Source: Nocardia aurea (GTDB taxonomy: Bacteria > Actinomycetota > Actinomycetes > Mycobacteriales > Mycobacteriaceae). From it: 64,000 nucleotides of DNA. The stretch lies in assembly GCF_003123685.1 (NCBI RefSeq), contig NZ_QCYJ01000132.1, positions 1 through 64,000 of the forward strand, read 5' to 3'. Shown here in pieces: positions 7,271 through 16,131 of this stretch (within the stretch, counting starts at the first letter, position 1; each line of letters opens with the position of its first letter). The notes under the pieces are model-generated. The model was given only the letters and a program-made list of their open reading frames with translations. It was not told the DNA's origin and ran no database searches. Both the position numbers and the translations under genes were made by a program.

Positions 7271-10200
7271 TCACAGTCCGAAGTCTGCGTCAGGTGTCGA
7301 CCAGGAGGTCGGATCGTCGAGGGGTGAATCGACGATGTTGTCGACCTCCGCTTTGTGGCGCAGCGCTTGTTCTTGACCACGCTGGGCCAATGTGAGGGAG
7401 TATCGACGCGCGAGTTCGGCACGGTAGCGGTCGATCTGAGTGTTGGTATCGGTGATGAAGTCGTCTGTCCTGGTGTCGATGGTGTCGTGTGCGTGCTGGT
7501 GTTCGCGTGCCTGGGCCTCGATCTGTTGGGGACTTGTATCGAGTATCTGGTTCCAACCCTGTGGTGGTCCGCTGTAGCGGATCGCGTTGAGGCGGGACCT
7601 TCGGGAGGTTTCACGCGCGCGGCTGTGCTCACGCTCGAGGGTGGCTTGTTCAGCGATGAGTTCGTCGACGCGGGTGCCCAGGGTGTGGCGGGTGGTCCGC
7701 TTGCGGGTGGGTATGGCGTCGAGCCGTTCGCGAGAGGCTGCCAGTTCGTTGCGTGTGGAGTGCAATGCGCGCGTAGTGTGGTGGAGCTGGTCCTCGGCCG
7801 CGACGGCGGCGCGGATCGCTTCTTGGGCGGCAATGTGGCGCGCGACAGTTGTATCAATCTCCGAGTCTTCGACGGCGCCGAGTGGTGCGGGGGAGTCGAT
7901 GACGACATTGGTGCCTGCCAGGGCGAGTTCCTGCTGGAGTTCGGTGATCCGGTCTTCGAGTTCGGTGTCGGTGTTGGCGAACAACAGATCATTGACGGGC
8001 GGTTCGTATTCTGGCTCGACGGTGGGCATCGGGTCGGGGAGCGGATGGGCGTGTATCCAGGCTTCGATCTCGGCGCGGTGGATGGGGTTGGGGGTGGCTT
8101 GCCAGTCGCGGCGCAGGATGGCGTGCGCGGTGCGGAGGGGTTTGGTGGCGGCGAGGTGTTGCGCGCGTGCTGTCGCGTGGTGGGTGGGGTCGTGGTCGGG
8201 GATGGCGGGTTGGTTGTCCTGGCGGCAGTCTTCGCACAGTCCGTCGTCGCTGCGGCGTGGTGGGATGGGTGTGGCGTCGATGGGTCGGCGTTCGATGTTG
8301 CAGGACACGCATTCCAGGCCGCGGGCTCGGGCGGTGCCGGCTTTGTCGTAATCGAGGGCGTAGCCGTCGGGGACGAGGTCTCGGGCTTCGTCGCGGCGGT
8401 AACTGCGTCCGGCCAGCGGCTTCGTGGGGCGGTCATCGACGTCGTCGGCGTGCGGGCGGTCTGGTCGGCGTTGGTTCGCGTCGCCGGTGAGTCGGCGTAC
8501 TTCGTCGGCGTCGGGGCGAGCGTCGGGGTGGTCGTCGACTCCGGCGCGGGTGTCCTGATATTGCTGTTCGGCGTGTCGTGCGCGGACTATCGGGTCGGGC
8601 AGTGGGTCGCTGATGAGCGTGTGGTCGTGGCGGGTCATGCGGTCGCGTGGCGCTGGATGGATGCGGTCGGATGAGGGGCGCCGAGGTGCGGTGTCGGGTT
8701 GGTAGACGTGGGGATCGGTGTCGGGTGTGCAGGCGTCGATGAGCGCGCGGTGTCGCGGGAAACGGTCACCGGCCCAGTGCAGTCGCGCGCGAGCGACAGG
8801 GAAGGCGTTGCGGTAGAGGGTGTCGGTCACTTCGGTGATGACCCATCGCTGCTCGTCGGTGGCGAGATGTTCGAATTCACGGAATCGACGCACCGCAGCG
8901 GTGATGTCGCCGCTCTGGAACAGTTCAGCAATCGTCCGGATCGATTCGGCGGGGCCGGTCTCGGGGGCGCGGTCAGGTTCGGGTTCGACCTCCGGTAGTG
9001 GTTCGTCGAAGTCGGGCTCGGCGACGGCCGGTTCGAGGTCTAGCGGGTGTTCGGGTTGGTGCGTTTCGGTGTTGGGTTGCTGTGTCATGCGCGGTTCGTT
9101 TCGTGGTGTGGTGGGCTCGTTTTCGGTGGTGCGGCTGTGGTGCAGGAGTGCGTCGATACGCCAGGCGAGTGCGGCGGCGATCTGGTCGGGACGCAGCCCG
9201 GTGCTGTCGTCCGGGGTGTCGGCGGTAAGCAGTTCGTTCGCGGTGGTGAGCAGTTGCAGCGGCGTCCATGTCGTGCCGGTGGCGCGGTCGATAGCCGCGA
9301 CCAGGCGCGGCCAGGCGGGATCATTGACCAAGCGATCGGTGACGTCGTCGCCGAGGACGGTGTGCAGGTCGGTGATCCAGTCCGGTCGCAGGTTCAGGTC
9401 GCCATCGAGCGCTGACGGTGCGAGTTCCAGGCGTGACCAGAGCGCGGCGGCAGGCATCTCGTCGGGCAACGGCCGCAAAGCGGCGGCCTCGGTGAGCCGG
9501 TGGGCGATGTCGATTCCGGCGCGGGCGGCGAGGTCGACACGGTCGGCGACGACCGGCCAATACGGATCAGCCAGGATCCGCGGCTCGATACCACCGATCG
9601 TGTCGGCCCACCGATGGACCGGGCGGGTGAGGTCACCGAGCGCGGCTTCGACACGGGTGTCGAGGAACTGTTGGTGTTCGCGTTCGAGGATGGCGTACCG
9701 GTTCGGTCCGGTGGGGCGGAGGTCGGTGTCGTCGATGTGCAGGCTGGCACGCCACACCGCCACCTCCGCGAGCAACTTCCCGTTCGTGCCGAGTAGCGGG
9801 CGTGCCCAGGCGGGCGCGGTGACTGGTGTCCAGGTCGTGGTGTCGCGGCGGATTTGTGCGGCCACGTCGGTGATGATCCGCGCGCGGGCCGCGACCTGGG
9901 TCGCATCGGGGTCGAGACCGGTCGGGATGCCGTGCGTCCAGGGCAGTGGCCCGGTTCCGGTGGAGTGTGTCCCGGTGGGGTCGAGTCGCCAGGTCAGGAC
10001 GGCGGCTGGGTCGGCGGCGGTGTCGAGTTCGTGCATGGCGGCGGCGGTGTGTAGTTCGTGTACCGGGTCACGACCGGAGGCGGCGAGTATCGCGAGGTGC
10101 TGGCGCAGGACCGGATAGGCGGGACTCTCGGTCAGGTTCGGGCGCAGCGCTTCGGCAGCGGCATCCAGGCGCGCCAGACCGTGCGCGCCGAGCGCGCTTT

Positions 10201-13200
10201 CCGCGGCGAGGCCGAGGGAATCGAGGTAGATATCGAGGGCGCGTCCCAGCCGTCGATGCGGATTCAACACATCCCGCAACTGGGTGTGCGCCGATTTCTG
10301 GGCGCCGTCGCGCGCCAGGATTTGCACGACAGCTTGGACGGCGGTGCGTGGATACACGGCCGGTTCGGTCCAGAACGAGCCCTCTTCACCGCTCAACGCG
10401 GTCGGGATGTAGGCGTGGTTGGCGTGCACCCCGCGGGTCATCGCGACATACAACTGCTGCCTGGTTTCGCCGCCGGTGAGTGCGACGTGACAGGTATCGG
10501 CGGTAATTCCTTGCGCGGAATCGATCGTGGCCGCGTACCCCAACCGCACATGTTGGGCGACATAGTCGGCGGGAAGACGCACAGTCGCGCGCGTTTTTCC
10601 GTGCAGGTTCGCGGTGATCGTGCCGTCGGAATGCACGGTCTCGACGGTCCAGACGTAGCCGTTGCGCACCCAATCGGACTCGCTGATCCGCAGTCGTGGG
10701 TTGTTGCGGCGGGTACGGATCGTGTCACCGATACTGGCTGTCAGGCCGTCAGCGAGCCTCACTTCCGCACCGACACCCCCGCCTTCGCGGGCGAGGCGGT
10801 CGGTGCGGGCGCGTTCGTTGAGCGCGGTGACGACCTCATGGTTGGCGGCCAACATGATGGTGTCGCGACCGGCGAGGTGATCGGCGGCCCACGCGGTGTA
10901 GGTGTCGTCGTGGGTGGCACCGACGTGCCCGGCGTGGATCCTGTGGTTGTCCAGGTACCAGCCCAGCGCCGCCGGGTCACCCTCGCGCAGGCTCAAGCTG
11001 GCCGATGCTTCGGCGGTGGAGGCGAAGCGTACGACGTGGGTGAGAGTCAGGGTGTGTTCGGGTGCGGCGGTGTGCATGTCGGCGTCCGCACCGCCGGCCT
11101 CGATCGAGGGCAACTGGTGGTCGTCGCCGATGCAGCGGATGGTCGCGCCGCGGTCGGTGAGGAATCGCAGCAACCGGAGGCGTTTGAGGGTGCCGAGTTT
11201 GACGTGTTCATCGACGATCACCAACGTGTCGGCGTCGATATCGAGCACCCACTGCGGCAACGACGCGGGCAGATCACGCTCCCACGCCGGATTGTTGGCA
11301 GTCGGTGTGTGGCGGGTGAGGACGTCGAGGAGTTTGTCGACGGTCTCACACCGCGCGCCGATCGACTCCCCGAGTACCGCCGCCGCCGAGGCCGTCGGTG
11401 CCAACCCGAGCACCGCACCGCCACTGGAATTCCACGCGTTGGTGAGTACCGCCATCGCGGTGGTCTTGCCCGAACCCGCAGGGGCGTTGGCGGTATGGAC
11501 CCGTAGGCCGGAGGTGGCGAACCCTTCGATGACCCCGGCCTGTCCGGCGTTCAAGGGCCGATCCGGATTCGCGGTGTTGTAGTCACGCACCGCCGCGGTG
11601 ACGGTGGCCCGGTCCAGTTGGCGGGCCCCGGACTGCACCGACAGTTCGATCAGTGCCTTCTCCGCCGCCAACACCCGTGTGGAGGTGTAGATCTGCGAAC
11701 CCGCGTGGGTGTAGACGCTGGCACCGTCACCGCGCGCCAACACGGCCGGGATACTCGCGAGTTCCGGCTCGGCGGCGATATCGGGGTCACCGCGTGGGAT
11801 CGAACGAGACGGAGCGAGAGCTTCAGCGAGCACGGCCTCGGTCACTGGTTCCCAGTCCCTGCCGCGGATCTTGCCGCGGATGTGGCGTTCGATCTCGGCG
11901 CGGACGTTGGCTGCCCGCCAGGTCGGGCGGTGTTCGGCCACGACCTCGATGACCAGGTCAGCGGTGGCGGCGATCCACTCACCGGTGGCCGTAACTCGTG
12001 GTGCGCGTAGCGGATTCAACGCGGTCGAGACCACCCGAGCGAGGGTCTCGCGGTCACCGAGCAGTGCGATCGCTTCAGCCCGCCAGCTGCTGCGTTGCTG
12101 GGCGAAGGACCGCAGACCGTGTTTGGTAGGTCGGGTTTCGAGGGTGGCCTGTTGGGCCAGGTCACGCACTTCGCTGGGAATGGGTTCGCGGCCGTGGCGG
12201 TGTTGGAAGGTGGCCGAGAGTTCTCCGACGCGGGCGCGGATCGCGGTTTCGCGTCGCGACCATGCCTCGATCAACCGGAGCGGGGTGCCGAGGATCTCGC
12301 GGATCGGACGTTTGGTCGGGTCGGTGCCTGGTCGTGGTGCGAACTCGACACCGACGGTGTCTTCTAGGTGGTGTTCGAGGCGGGTGTTGTAGATCTCGCT
12401 CACGGTCACCACCACGTGATGCAGGGTGGCACTGTCGAGCGTGCGCCACAGCCCGTCGACGGTGCGGACACGGTTGGCGATCAACACATGCGTGTGCAGG
12501 TCGGGGTCGCCGGCGCGGCTGTCGCGGTGGGTGAAACACGCGGCGACGATCCCGTCCACGTCGACTTGGCGGACACCGTTTCGGCCCAGGCGAGTGAAGA
12601 TCCCTTCCCGCTGCAACCATCTCAACGCATCCGCGATCGCTGCATGGTGGGCGGCCTCGATCTTCTCCGAGATGCTGAGTGGGGCTAGCGCCCACAGCAC
12701 CGATACCGACTTCACCGGTGAGAAGGTGAGGTCGAAACCGGCGACTGCGGTTGTCGGGGGGCGGGAGTTCTTGGCGATCCATCCCGACAGTTCCCGCTCA
12801 TCCACCGGTGGCCGCTCGTACTCGTCGGTGAACATATCGAACGCGACATACGACCGGATCTGCGCCCGCACCTCATCAGCAATGCGATCGGTTCGTGGTT
12901 TTCCGTGCGCGATATTGTGTGCTTCGTACGCCTTTGCGCACTGTTTTCGGTAATCGGAAGTAGGGGTGTAGACCCGAAATGGATTACCTAAACGTGACGC
13001 TTTATCGGCTGCTTTGTGGGCTGCTTTCGGTGTATCGCCGGCGGCCAGGCGTGTGTCGTAGACGTCGTCTTCGATCTGTTCGGCGTCCGGGTGTCTACCC
13101 AGTCCGAACAGCGATTTCATCTGTGACTCGGTCACTTCCGCGCCCGCGTCGATGCCGAGGGCGGCCAGGCCGGAGCCCTGCCACGCGCCCGGTGCCTCGC

Positions 13201-13324
13201 CGTGGGCGGAATAGTAGTCGGACAGCGAGGATCGACCGCGGGAGTCGTTGTCTCCCGCGGCGACGTTTCGCAGGTAGTACTGGTAGCCATTGCCTGCGAC
13301 GACTTTATGTATCGTCGCGGTCAT
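7271..13324 (-). CDS. traA: TraA-type MobF conjugative relaxase/helicase with C-terminal zinc ribbon
   Basis: This 2017-aa protein starts at the ATG at 13322-13324. The N-terminal TrwC/MobF relaxase domain (about 1-330) begins YQYYLRN...YYSAHGE and carries the metal-binding histidines in FTHRDSRAGDPDLHTHVL (about 266, 277, 279). A RecD/TraI-like superfamily 1 helicase follows, with Walker A APAGSGKTTAM near 615-625, Walker B TLVIVDEH near 702, and the late YVAMTRG motif near 962. After an acidic linker (about 1425-1465) there is a region also found in the protein at 16132-17754, including two CxxC pairs (about 1672/1675 and 1697/1700), and then a long coiled coil (about 1795-1960). It would nick oriT and unwind the plasmid strand during transfer. 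The size is larger than usual for actinobacterial TraA because of the extra C-terminal modules. Large plus-strand open frames across it are shadows. Confidence 0.93.
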   Translation of the reverse strand: MTATIHKVVAGNGYQYYLRNVAAGDNDSRGRSSLSDYYSAHGEAPGAWQGSGLAALGIDAGAEVTESQMKSLFGLGRHPDAEQIEDDVYDTRLAAGDTPKAAHKAADKASRLGNPFRVYTPTSDYRKQCAKAYEAHNIAHGKPRTDRIADEVRAQIRSYVAFDMFTDEYERPPVDERELSGWIAKNSRPPTTAVAGFDLTFSPVKSVSVLWALAPLSISEKIEAAHHAAIADALRWLQREGIFTRLGRNGVRQVDVDGIVAACFTHRDSRAGDPDLHTHVLIANRVRTVDGLWRTLDSATLHHVVVTVSEIYNTRLEHHLEDTVGVEFAPRPGTDPTKRPIREILGTPLRLIEAWSRRETAIRARVGELSATFQHRHGREPIPSEVRDLAQQATLETRPTKHGLRSFAQQRSSWRAEAIALLGDRETLARVVSTALNPLRAPRVTATGEWIAATADLVIEVVAEHRPTWRAANVRAEIERHIRGKIRGRDWEPVTEAVLAEALAPSRSIPRGDPDIAAEPELASIPAVLARGDGASVYTHAGSQIYTSTRVLAAEKALIELSVQSGARQLDRATVTAAVRDYNTANPDRPLNAGQAGVIEGFATSGLRVHTANAPAGSGKTTAMAVLTNAWNSSGGAVLGLAPTASAAAVLGESIGARCETVDKLLDVLTRHTPTANNPAWERDLPASLPQWVLDIDADTLVIVDEHVKLGTLKRLRLLRFLTDRGATIRCIGDDHQLPSIEAGGADADMHTAAPEHTLTLTHVVRFASTAEASASLSLREGDPAALGWYLDNHRIHAGHVGATHDDTYTAWAADHLAGRDTIMLAANHEVVTALNERARTDRLAREGGGVGAEVRLADGLTASIGDTIRTRRNNPRLRISESDWVRNGYVWTVETVHSDGTITANLHGKTRATVRLPADYVAQHVRLGYAATIDSAQGITADTCHVALTGGETRQQLYVAMTRGVHANHAYIPTALSGEEGSFWTEPAVYPRTAVQAVVQILARDGAQKSAHTQLRDVLNPHRRLGRALDIYLDSLGLAAESALGAHGLARLDAAAEALRPNLTESPAYPVLRQHLAILAASGRDPVHELHTAAAMHELDTAADPAAVLTWRLDPTGTHSTGTGPLPWTHGIPTGLDPDATQVAARARIITDVAAQIRRDTTTWTPVTAPAWARPLLGTNGKLLAEVAVWRASLHIDDTDLRPTGPNRYAILEREHQQFLDTRVEAALGDLTRPVHRWADTIGGIEPRILADPYWPVVADRVDLAARAGIDIAHRLTEAAALRPLPDEMPAAALWSRLELAPSALDGDLNLRPDWITDLHTVLGDDVTDRLVNDPAWPRLVAAIDRATGTTWTPLQLLTTANELLTADTPDDSTGLRPDQIAAALAWRIDALLHHSRTTENEPTTPRNEPRMTQQPNTETHQPEHPLDLEPAVAEPDFDEPLPEVEPEPDRAPETGPAESIRTIAELFQSGDITAAVRRFREFEHLATDEQRWVITEVTDTLYRNAFPVARARLHWAGDRFPRHRALIDACTPDTDPHVYQPDTAPRRPSSDRIHPAPRDRMTRHDHTLISDPLPDPIVRARHAEQQYQDTRAGVDDHPDARPDADEVRRLTGDANQRRPDRPHADDVDDRPTKPLAGRSYRRDEARDLVPDGYALDYDKAGTARARGLECVSCNIERRPIDATPIPPRRSDDGLCEDCRQDNQPAIPDHDPTHHATARAQHLAATKPLRTAHAILRRDWQATPNPIHRAEIEAWIHAHPLPDPMPTVEPEYEPPVNDLLFANTDTELEDRITELQQELALAGTNVVIDSPAPLGAVEDSEIDTTVARHIAAQEAIRAAVAAEDQLHHTTRALHSTRNELAASRERLDAIPTRKRTTRHTLGTRVDELIAEQATLEREHSRARETSRRSRLNAIRYSGPPQGWNQILDTSPQQIEAQAREHQHAHDTIDTRTDDFITDTNTQIDRYRAELARRYSLTLAQRGQEQALRHKAEVDNIVDSPLDDPTSWSTPDADFGL

Positions 13325-13339
13325 CACTCCATCGAGCAC

Positions 13340-13491
13340 GAAAACGCTGGAAAAGTCGAACGCGCTGAGCTATTTATCGGTCGGCGAGCACGGCTGAGAC
13401 TGCATTCGTGACCGAATTGTTTATCGGTTCAGTCGCACGCTCGGGATCCGGTCGAACACGAGCCGGTCGGGGGCAGGTCGCGGGGGTGTGT
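13340..13491. other. relaxase upstream region with repeated TTTATCGGT motif, possible oriT
   Basis: This 150-bp gap between traA and the acetyltransferase gene holds two similar segments: TATTTATCGGTCGGCGAGCACGG near 13368 and TGTTTATCGGTTCAGTCGCACG near 13415, about 45 bp apart. It is more AT-rich than its flanks. MobF relaxases often act on an origin close to their own gene, so this is the best local oriT candidate. The nic site is not identifiable. Confidence 0.3.
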
Positions 13492-14061
13492 CTAGTGGCG
13501 TTGGTGGGTCCGCCAGTTGTCGCTGGTGAGGGCGTATTCGACTTCGCCGTGTTCGCTGCCGGGGATCGGGTGTTCCCACGGCAGGTGGAAGGTGCGGACG
13601 TATCGCATGCCGATGGAGGCCATGGTTGCGCGGGAGGCGGTATTGACGGCCATCGTTTCGGCGAAGATCCGCTCCAGCCCCAAGTCGACGAAGCCGTGTC
13701 GGAGTAATTCCCGGGCTCCCTCACTGCCGACGCCACGGCGCCAATATCGCGGCAGCAGTCGGTAACCGAGCTCGGCCTGTCCCTCGACCGGGCCCTGATC
13801 CGGACGCTCCGGAGTCGACAGCGTCCACCATCCAACGAACTGGCCCTCGACGAACCCAACCCAGTAGCCGAGCCCGGACGTGAGCGTGGCAGCGGTGAGT
13901 CGACGATGGTGCGCCTGTTCGATCTCCGGACGCGATCGTGCTGTACCGGCGCCGAGATAGGTCATTACCTCGGGGTCGGAGTCCAACTCGATCTCGTAGT
14001 CGAGATGCTCCTCGGCGAGCGAAACCAACGTGATCCGAGCAGCGGACAGCGCAGCCTGCAT
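13492..14061 (-). CDS. RimJ/RimL-type GNAT acetyltransferase
   Basis: This 189-aa protein has the GNAT acetyl-CoA-binding core: beta4 ELGYRLLPRYW, then the pyrophosphate loop RRGVGSEGARELLRHGF, and a late strand LERIFAETMAVNTASRATM with the conserved N-x-x-S of the RimJ-like group. Relatives acetylate protein N-termini, amino groups of antibiotics or small metabolites. The substrate is unknown. It lies alone and downstream in the same direction as PurN and the phosphatase, probably as accessory cargo rather than a conjugation gene. Confidence 0.85.
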   Translation of the reverse strand: MQAALSAARITLVSLAEEHLDYEIELDSDPEVMTYLGAGTARSRPEIEQAHHRRLTAATLTSGLGYWVGFVEGQFVGWWTLSTPERPDQGPVEGQAELGYRLLPRYWRRGVGSEGARELLRHGFVDLGLERIFAETMAVNTASRATMASIGMRYVRTFHLPWEHPIPGSEHGEVEYALTSDNWRTHQRH

Positions 14062-14422
14062 CGGCCGATCCTCGGCCCCCGAGTGCGAGCCTGTCCAGCA
14101 GGTTTACACGAGGCGCTGGCGCCGCGGTCGATTGAAGGTCCTGGTGACACCTGGCAAGCGCTGCTGCCTTTCGGCCGTCAAAGCCGTTGAGGTCGACAGG
14201 ATCTCGACGCTGGCAACGTGTCCGATGGTCCGCCTGCGGGACCTCGGACTTGTCCAATTTCCGTCGATAGTCCGGAAAGTGTCGGTGAACCGCTCTTTTA
14301 CGACCCGAACTGTTCGGGGTGTTGTTCGTGTTGTCGCTGGTGGGACTATGTCGCGCAGCGCGGCTGGATGGTGGTCACCGTCTGGCCAGGGTCGCGTTGC
14401 GGGATCTACGGGCGAGGGATAT
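14062..14422. other. intergenic stretch without a convincing gene
   Basis: About 360 bp between the acetyltransferase and the purN-like gene. Several overlapping short frames exist on both strands but none has recognisable protein sequence. No strong hairpin or repeat was noticed. Confidence 0.35.
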
Positions 14423-15022
14423 TCAGGAGAATCGCTGTCCGGCGGCGAGTTGGGCGATGACCCTGGGCAGCAGCGTGTGTTCGGCAGCGAGTACGCGCGC
14501 GGCCAAGGTATCGACGGTGTCGTGGGGCAGCACCGGCACTTCGAGCTGGGCGATGACTTCGCCGGCGTCGTACTCGTCGTCGACCAGGTGGATCGAGGGG
14601 CCGCTGACCGGCTCTCCGGATTCCAGAACGGCCCGGTGTACGTGCGCCCCCCACATGCCCTGGCCGCCGAACTTCGGCAGCAGCGCTGGGTGGATGTTGA
14701 TGATTCGCGGCGCGAACTCCTCGAGGGTGGCCGGGCCGAGCTTTTTCATGTACCCGGCGGTCACCACCCAGTCGACTCCGTTCTCGACGAGCATCGCTCT
14801 GATGGCATTGTCCAAGTCGTCAGGGTCGGGGTGGGTTCTGGTCGACAGGTGCGCAGTGGGGATCTGTTGCTCGCGTGCATAGTCCAAGCCACCGGATCCG
14901 CTGTTGTTGCTGATCACCGCAGCGATCACGAATTTTGCATCGGGCTGGGCCGAGGCACAGTGGAGCGCCCTGAGGTTCGATCCGTTGTGGGAGACCAGGA
15001 CACCAACCCGCAGCTGCGACAT
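14423..15022 (-). CDS. purN: phosphoribosylglycinamide formyltransferase-like protein (PurN family)
   Basis: The 199-aa length is normal for PurN. The N-terminal nucleotide loop (VGVLVSHNGSNLRAL), the catalytic N109-x-H111 in IINIHPALLP and the aspartate in VDDEYDAGEVIAQ are all present, so the enzyme should transfer a formyl group from 10-formyl-THF. Housekeeping PurN makes FGAR in purine synthesis, but that gene usually sits beside purH on the chromosome. Here it lies on mobile DNA, so it may be a backup copy or act on another amino substrate. GMWGAHVHRAV replaces the more usual ...GAHAVRDAL loop, hinting at divergence. Confidence 0.8.
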   Translation of the reverse strand: MSQLRVGVLVSHNGSNLRALHCASAQPDAKFVIAAVISNNSGSGGLDYAREQQIPTAHLSTRTHPDPDDLDNAIRAMLVENGVDWVVTAGYMKKLGPATLEEFAPRIINIHPALLPKFGGQGMWGAHVHRAVLESGEPVSGPSIHLVDDEYDAGEVIAQLEVPVLPHDTVDTLAARVLAAEHTLLPRVIAQLAAGQRFS

Positions 15023-15110
15023 AGTGACGAGTTTTTCACCCCGTCACCACCGATCGCGGATAGCCCTGGAAACCGGGGATCATCGTGGGCCGGCTGACCG
15101 AACGTGGAGT

Positions 15111-15680
15111 TCAGAGACCTGGGCCGACCGCGTGCACGCTGGAGTCGCCGAACTGCAGCCGGTAGACCGCGGGCATCGGCATGGCCTGTTGGAAGGCCCA
15201 GTCGATGCCAGGGAATCCGAGACCGATCAGTGCTCGCGAGATGAATGTGCCGTGACTGCCGATGATGACGCGGCACCCGGGCGGAGGCTCTTCGATGATG
15301 TCGGTCAGCGTCTGGACCGCGCGCTCGGTGAGTTCGTGCAGGCTTTCCGCGCCGGGGCGCGCCCACCGTGGGCGGGCCCAGCTTTGCTCGTAAAGGCGCT
15401 CGTAGTGGGGAGTTGGTTCGATCCCCGAATCCCACTCCCGCAGCTGCTGGTCGGTGTGGATCGGTAGGTTCCACTGCCGGGCCGAGGGTTCGAGGGTTTG
15501 GATGGCACGCAGGTAGGGGCTGGACATGACCACGCCGGGATTGAGATCGGCCAGGGAATCGGCGAGCTGGTTCGCTTGGGTTCTGCCTTCCTCGGTCAGC
15601 GGCCGTTGATACTCGGTGGGCCCGTTCGGGGTGGGTGGGACGGACTGAGCGTGCCGAACCAGGAAGATCGAAGACCTCAC
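15111..15680 (-). CDS. histidine phosphatase family protein (phosphoglycerate-mutase-like)
   Basis: The GTG at 15680 places the catalytic motif FLVRHAQS at residues 6-13, where the family expects it. The second conserved parts are RAIQTLEP (arginine), REWDSGIEP (acid) and VIIGSHGTFISR (second histidine). At 189 aa it is a single-domain phosphatase. Members remove phosphate from sugar phosphates, nucleotides or cofactors; the substrate is unknown. It is 88 bp upstream of the PurN-like gene on the same strand and could be co-transcribed with it. Confidence 0.85.
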   Translation of the reverse strand: MRSSIFLVRHAQSVPPTPNGPTEYQRPLTEEGRTQANQLADSLADLNPGVVMSSPYLRAIQTLEPSARQWNLPIHTDQQLREWDSGIEPTPHYERLYEQSWARPRWARPGAESLHELTERAVQTLTDIIEEPPPGCRVIIGSHGTFISRALIGLGFPGIDWAFQQAMPMPAVYRLQFGDSSVHAVGPGL

Positions 15681-16131
15681 GGGTGAAGTGTTGCAGCAGA
15701 ACCAGGGATCTTCGCGAAGAATCCGCTGCGGACCGTCAACGGAAAGGTGGCATTGTCGCCTCACCGTAGCCGCGGACACAGCCGAGTCAACGACTCCCGG
15801 TCGGCGCAGGCGTACCGGATCAAGCCGCCTCCGACAGTCCACCTGCACCAGGTTCCAGCTGTCACTTTTCCGTCGATGTCCGAGTTATGCCTAAATGCCA
15901 GAGGTGTGCTTGAGAAAAGAGGAGGCGGGGGAGGGAGAAGGGTGATGGGGCGTGTGGAAGGTGGAGTGAGGGGTTGATGGGTGGATGAGAGCGAAGCGAG
16001 TGGGGAGTGTTCGTTGTGGGCGGAGGTGAGGTGAGGGTATCGCCGGGAGTTGCCGGGTAGGAGGTTGGTGATGGTGGTCCGGTCCGCCGCGGGAGTGGAC
16101 ACCGCGACGGACCGGCGATCAGGGGGAGCGG
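15681..16131. other. intergenic stretch with polypurine tract and terminator
   Basis: No supported gene. The plus strand has an almost pure purine run at about 15912-15941 and remains strongly G-rich to 16070. The hairpin at 16079-16115 ends the region. Confidence 0.5.
16079..16115 (-). terminator. strong hairpin after the zinc-ribbon protein gene
   Basis: CCGGTCCGCCGCGG (16079-16092) pairs with CCGCGACGGACCGG (16102-16115) with one mismatch around a nine-base loop, 17 bp beyond the stop of the minus-strand gene starting at 17754. There is no obvious U-tract. Confidence 0.6.

Noticed and set aside
7355..13000. Long plus-strand open frames across the relaxase gene (for example 8820-10118 and 10058-11506)
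   Set aside because: They are antisense to an intact MobF relaxase/helicase with clear motifs and show the skewed V/G/R-rich composition of GC-driven shadow frames.
15912..15941. Polypurine tract as an H-DNA or origin element
   Set aside because: Striking composition but no mirror symmetry or repeated unit was found to support a function.
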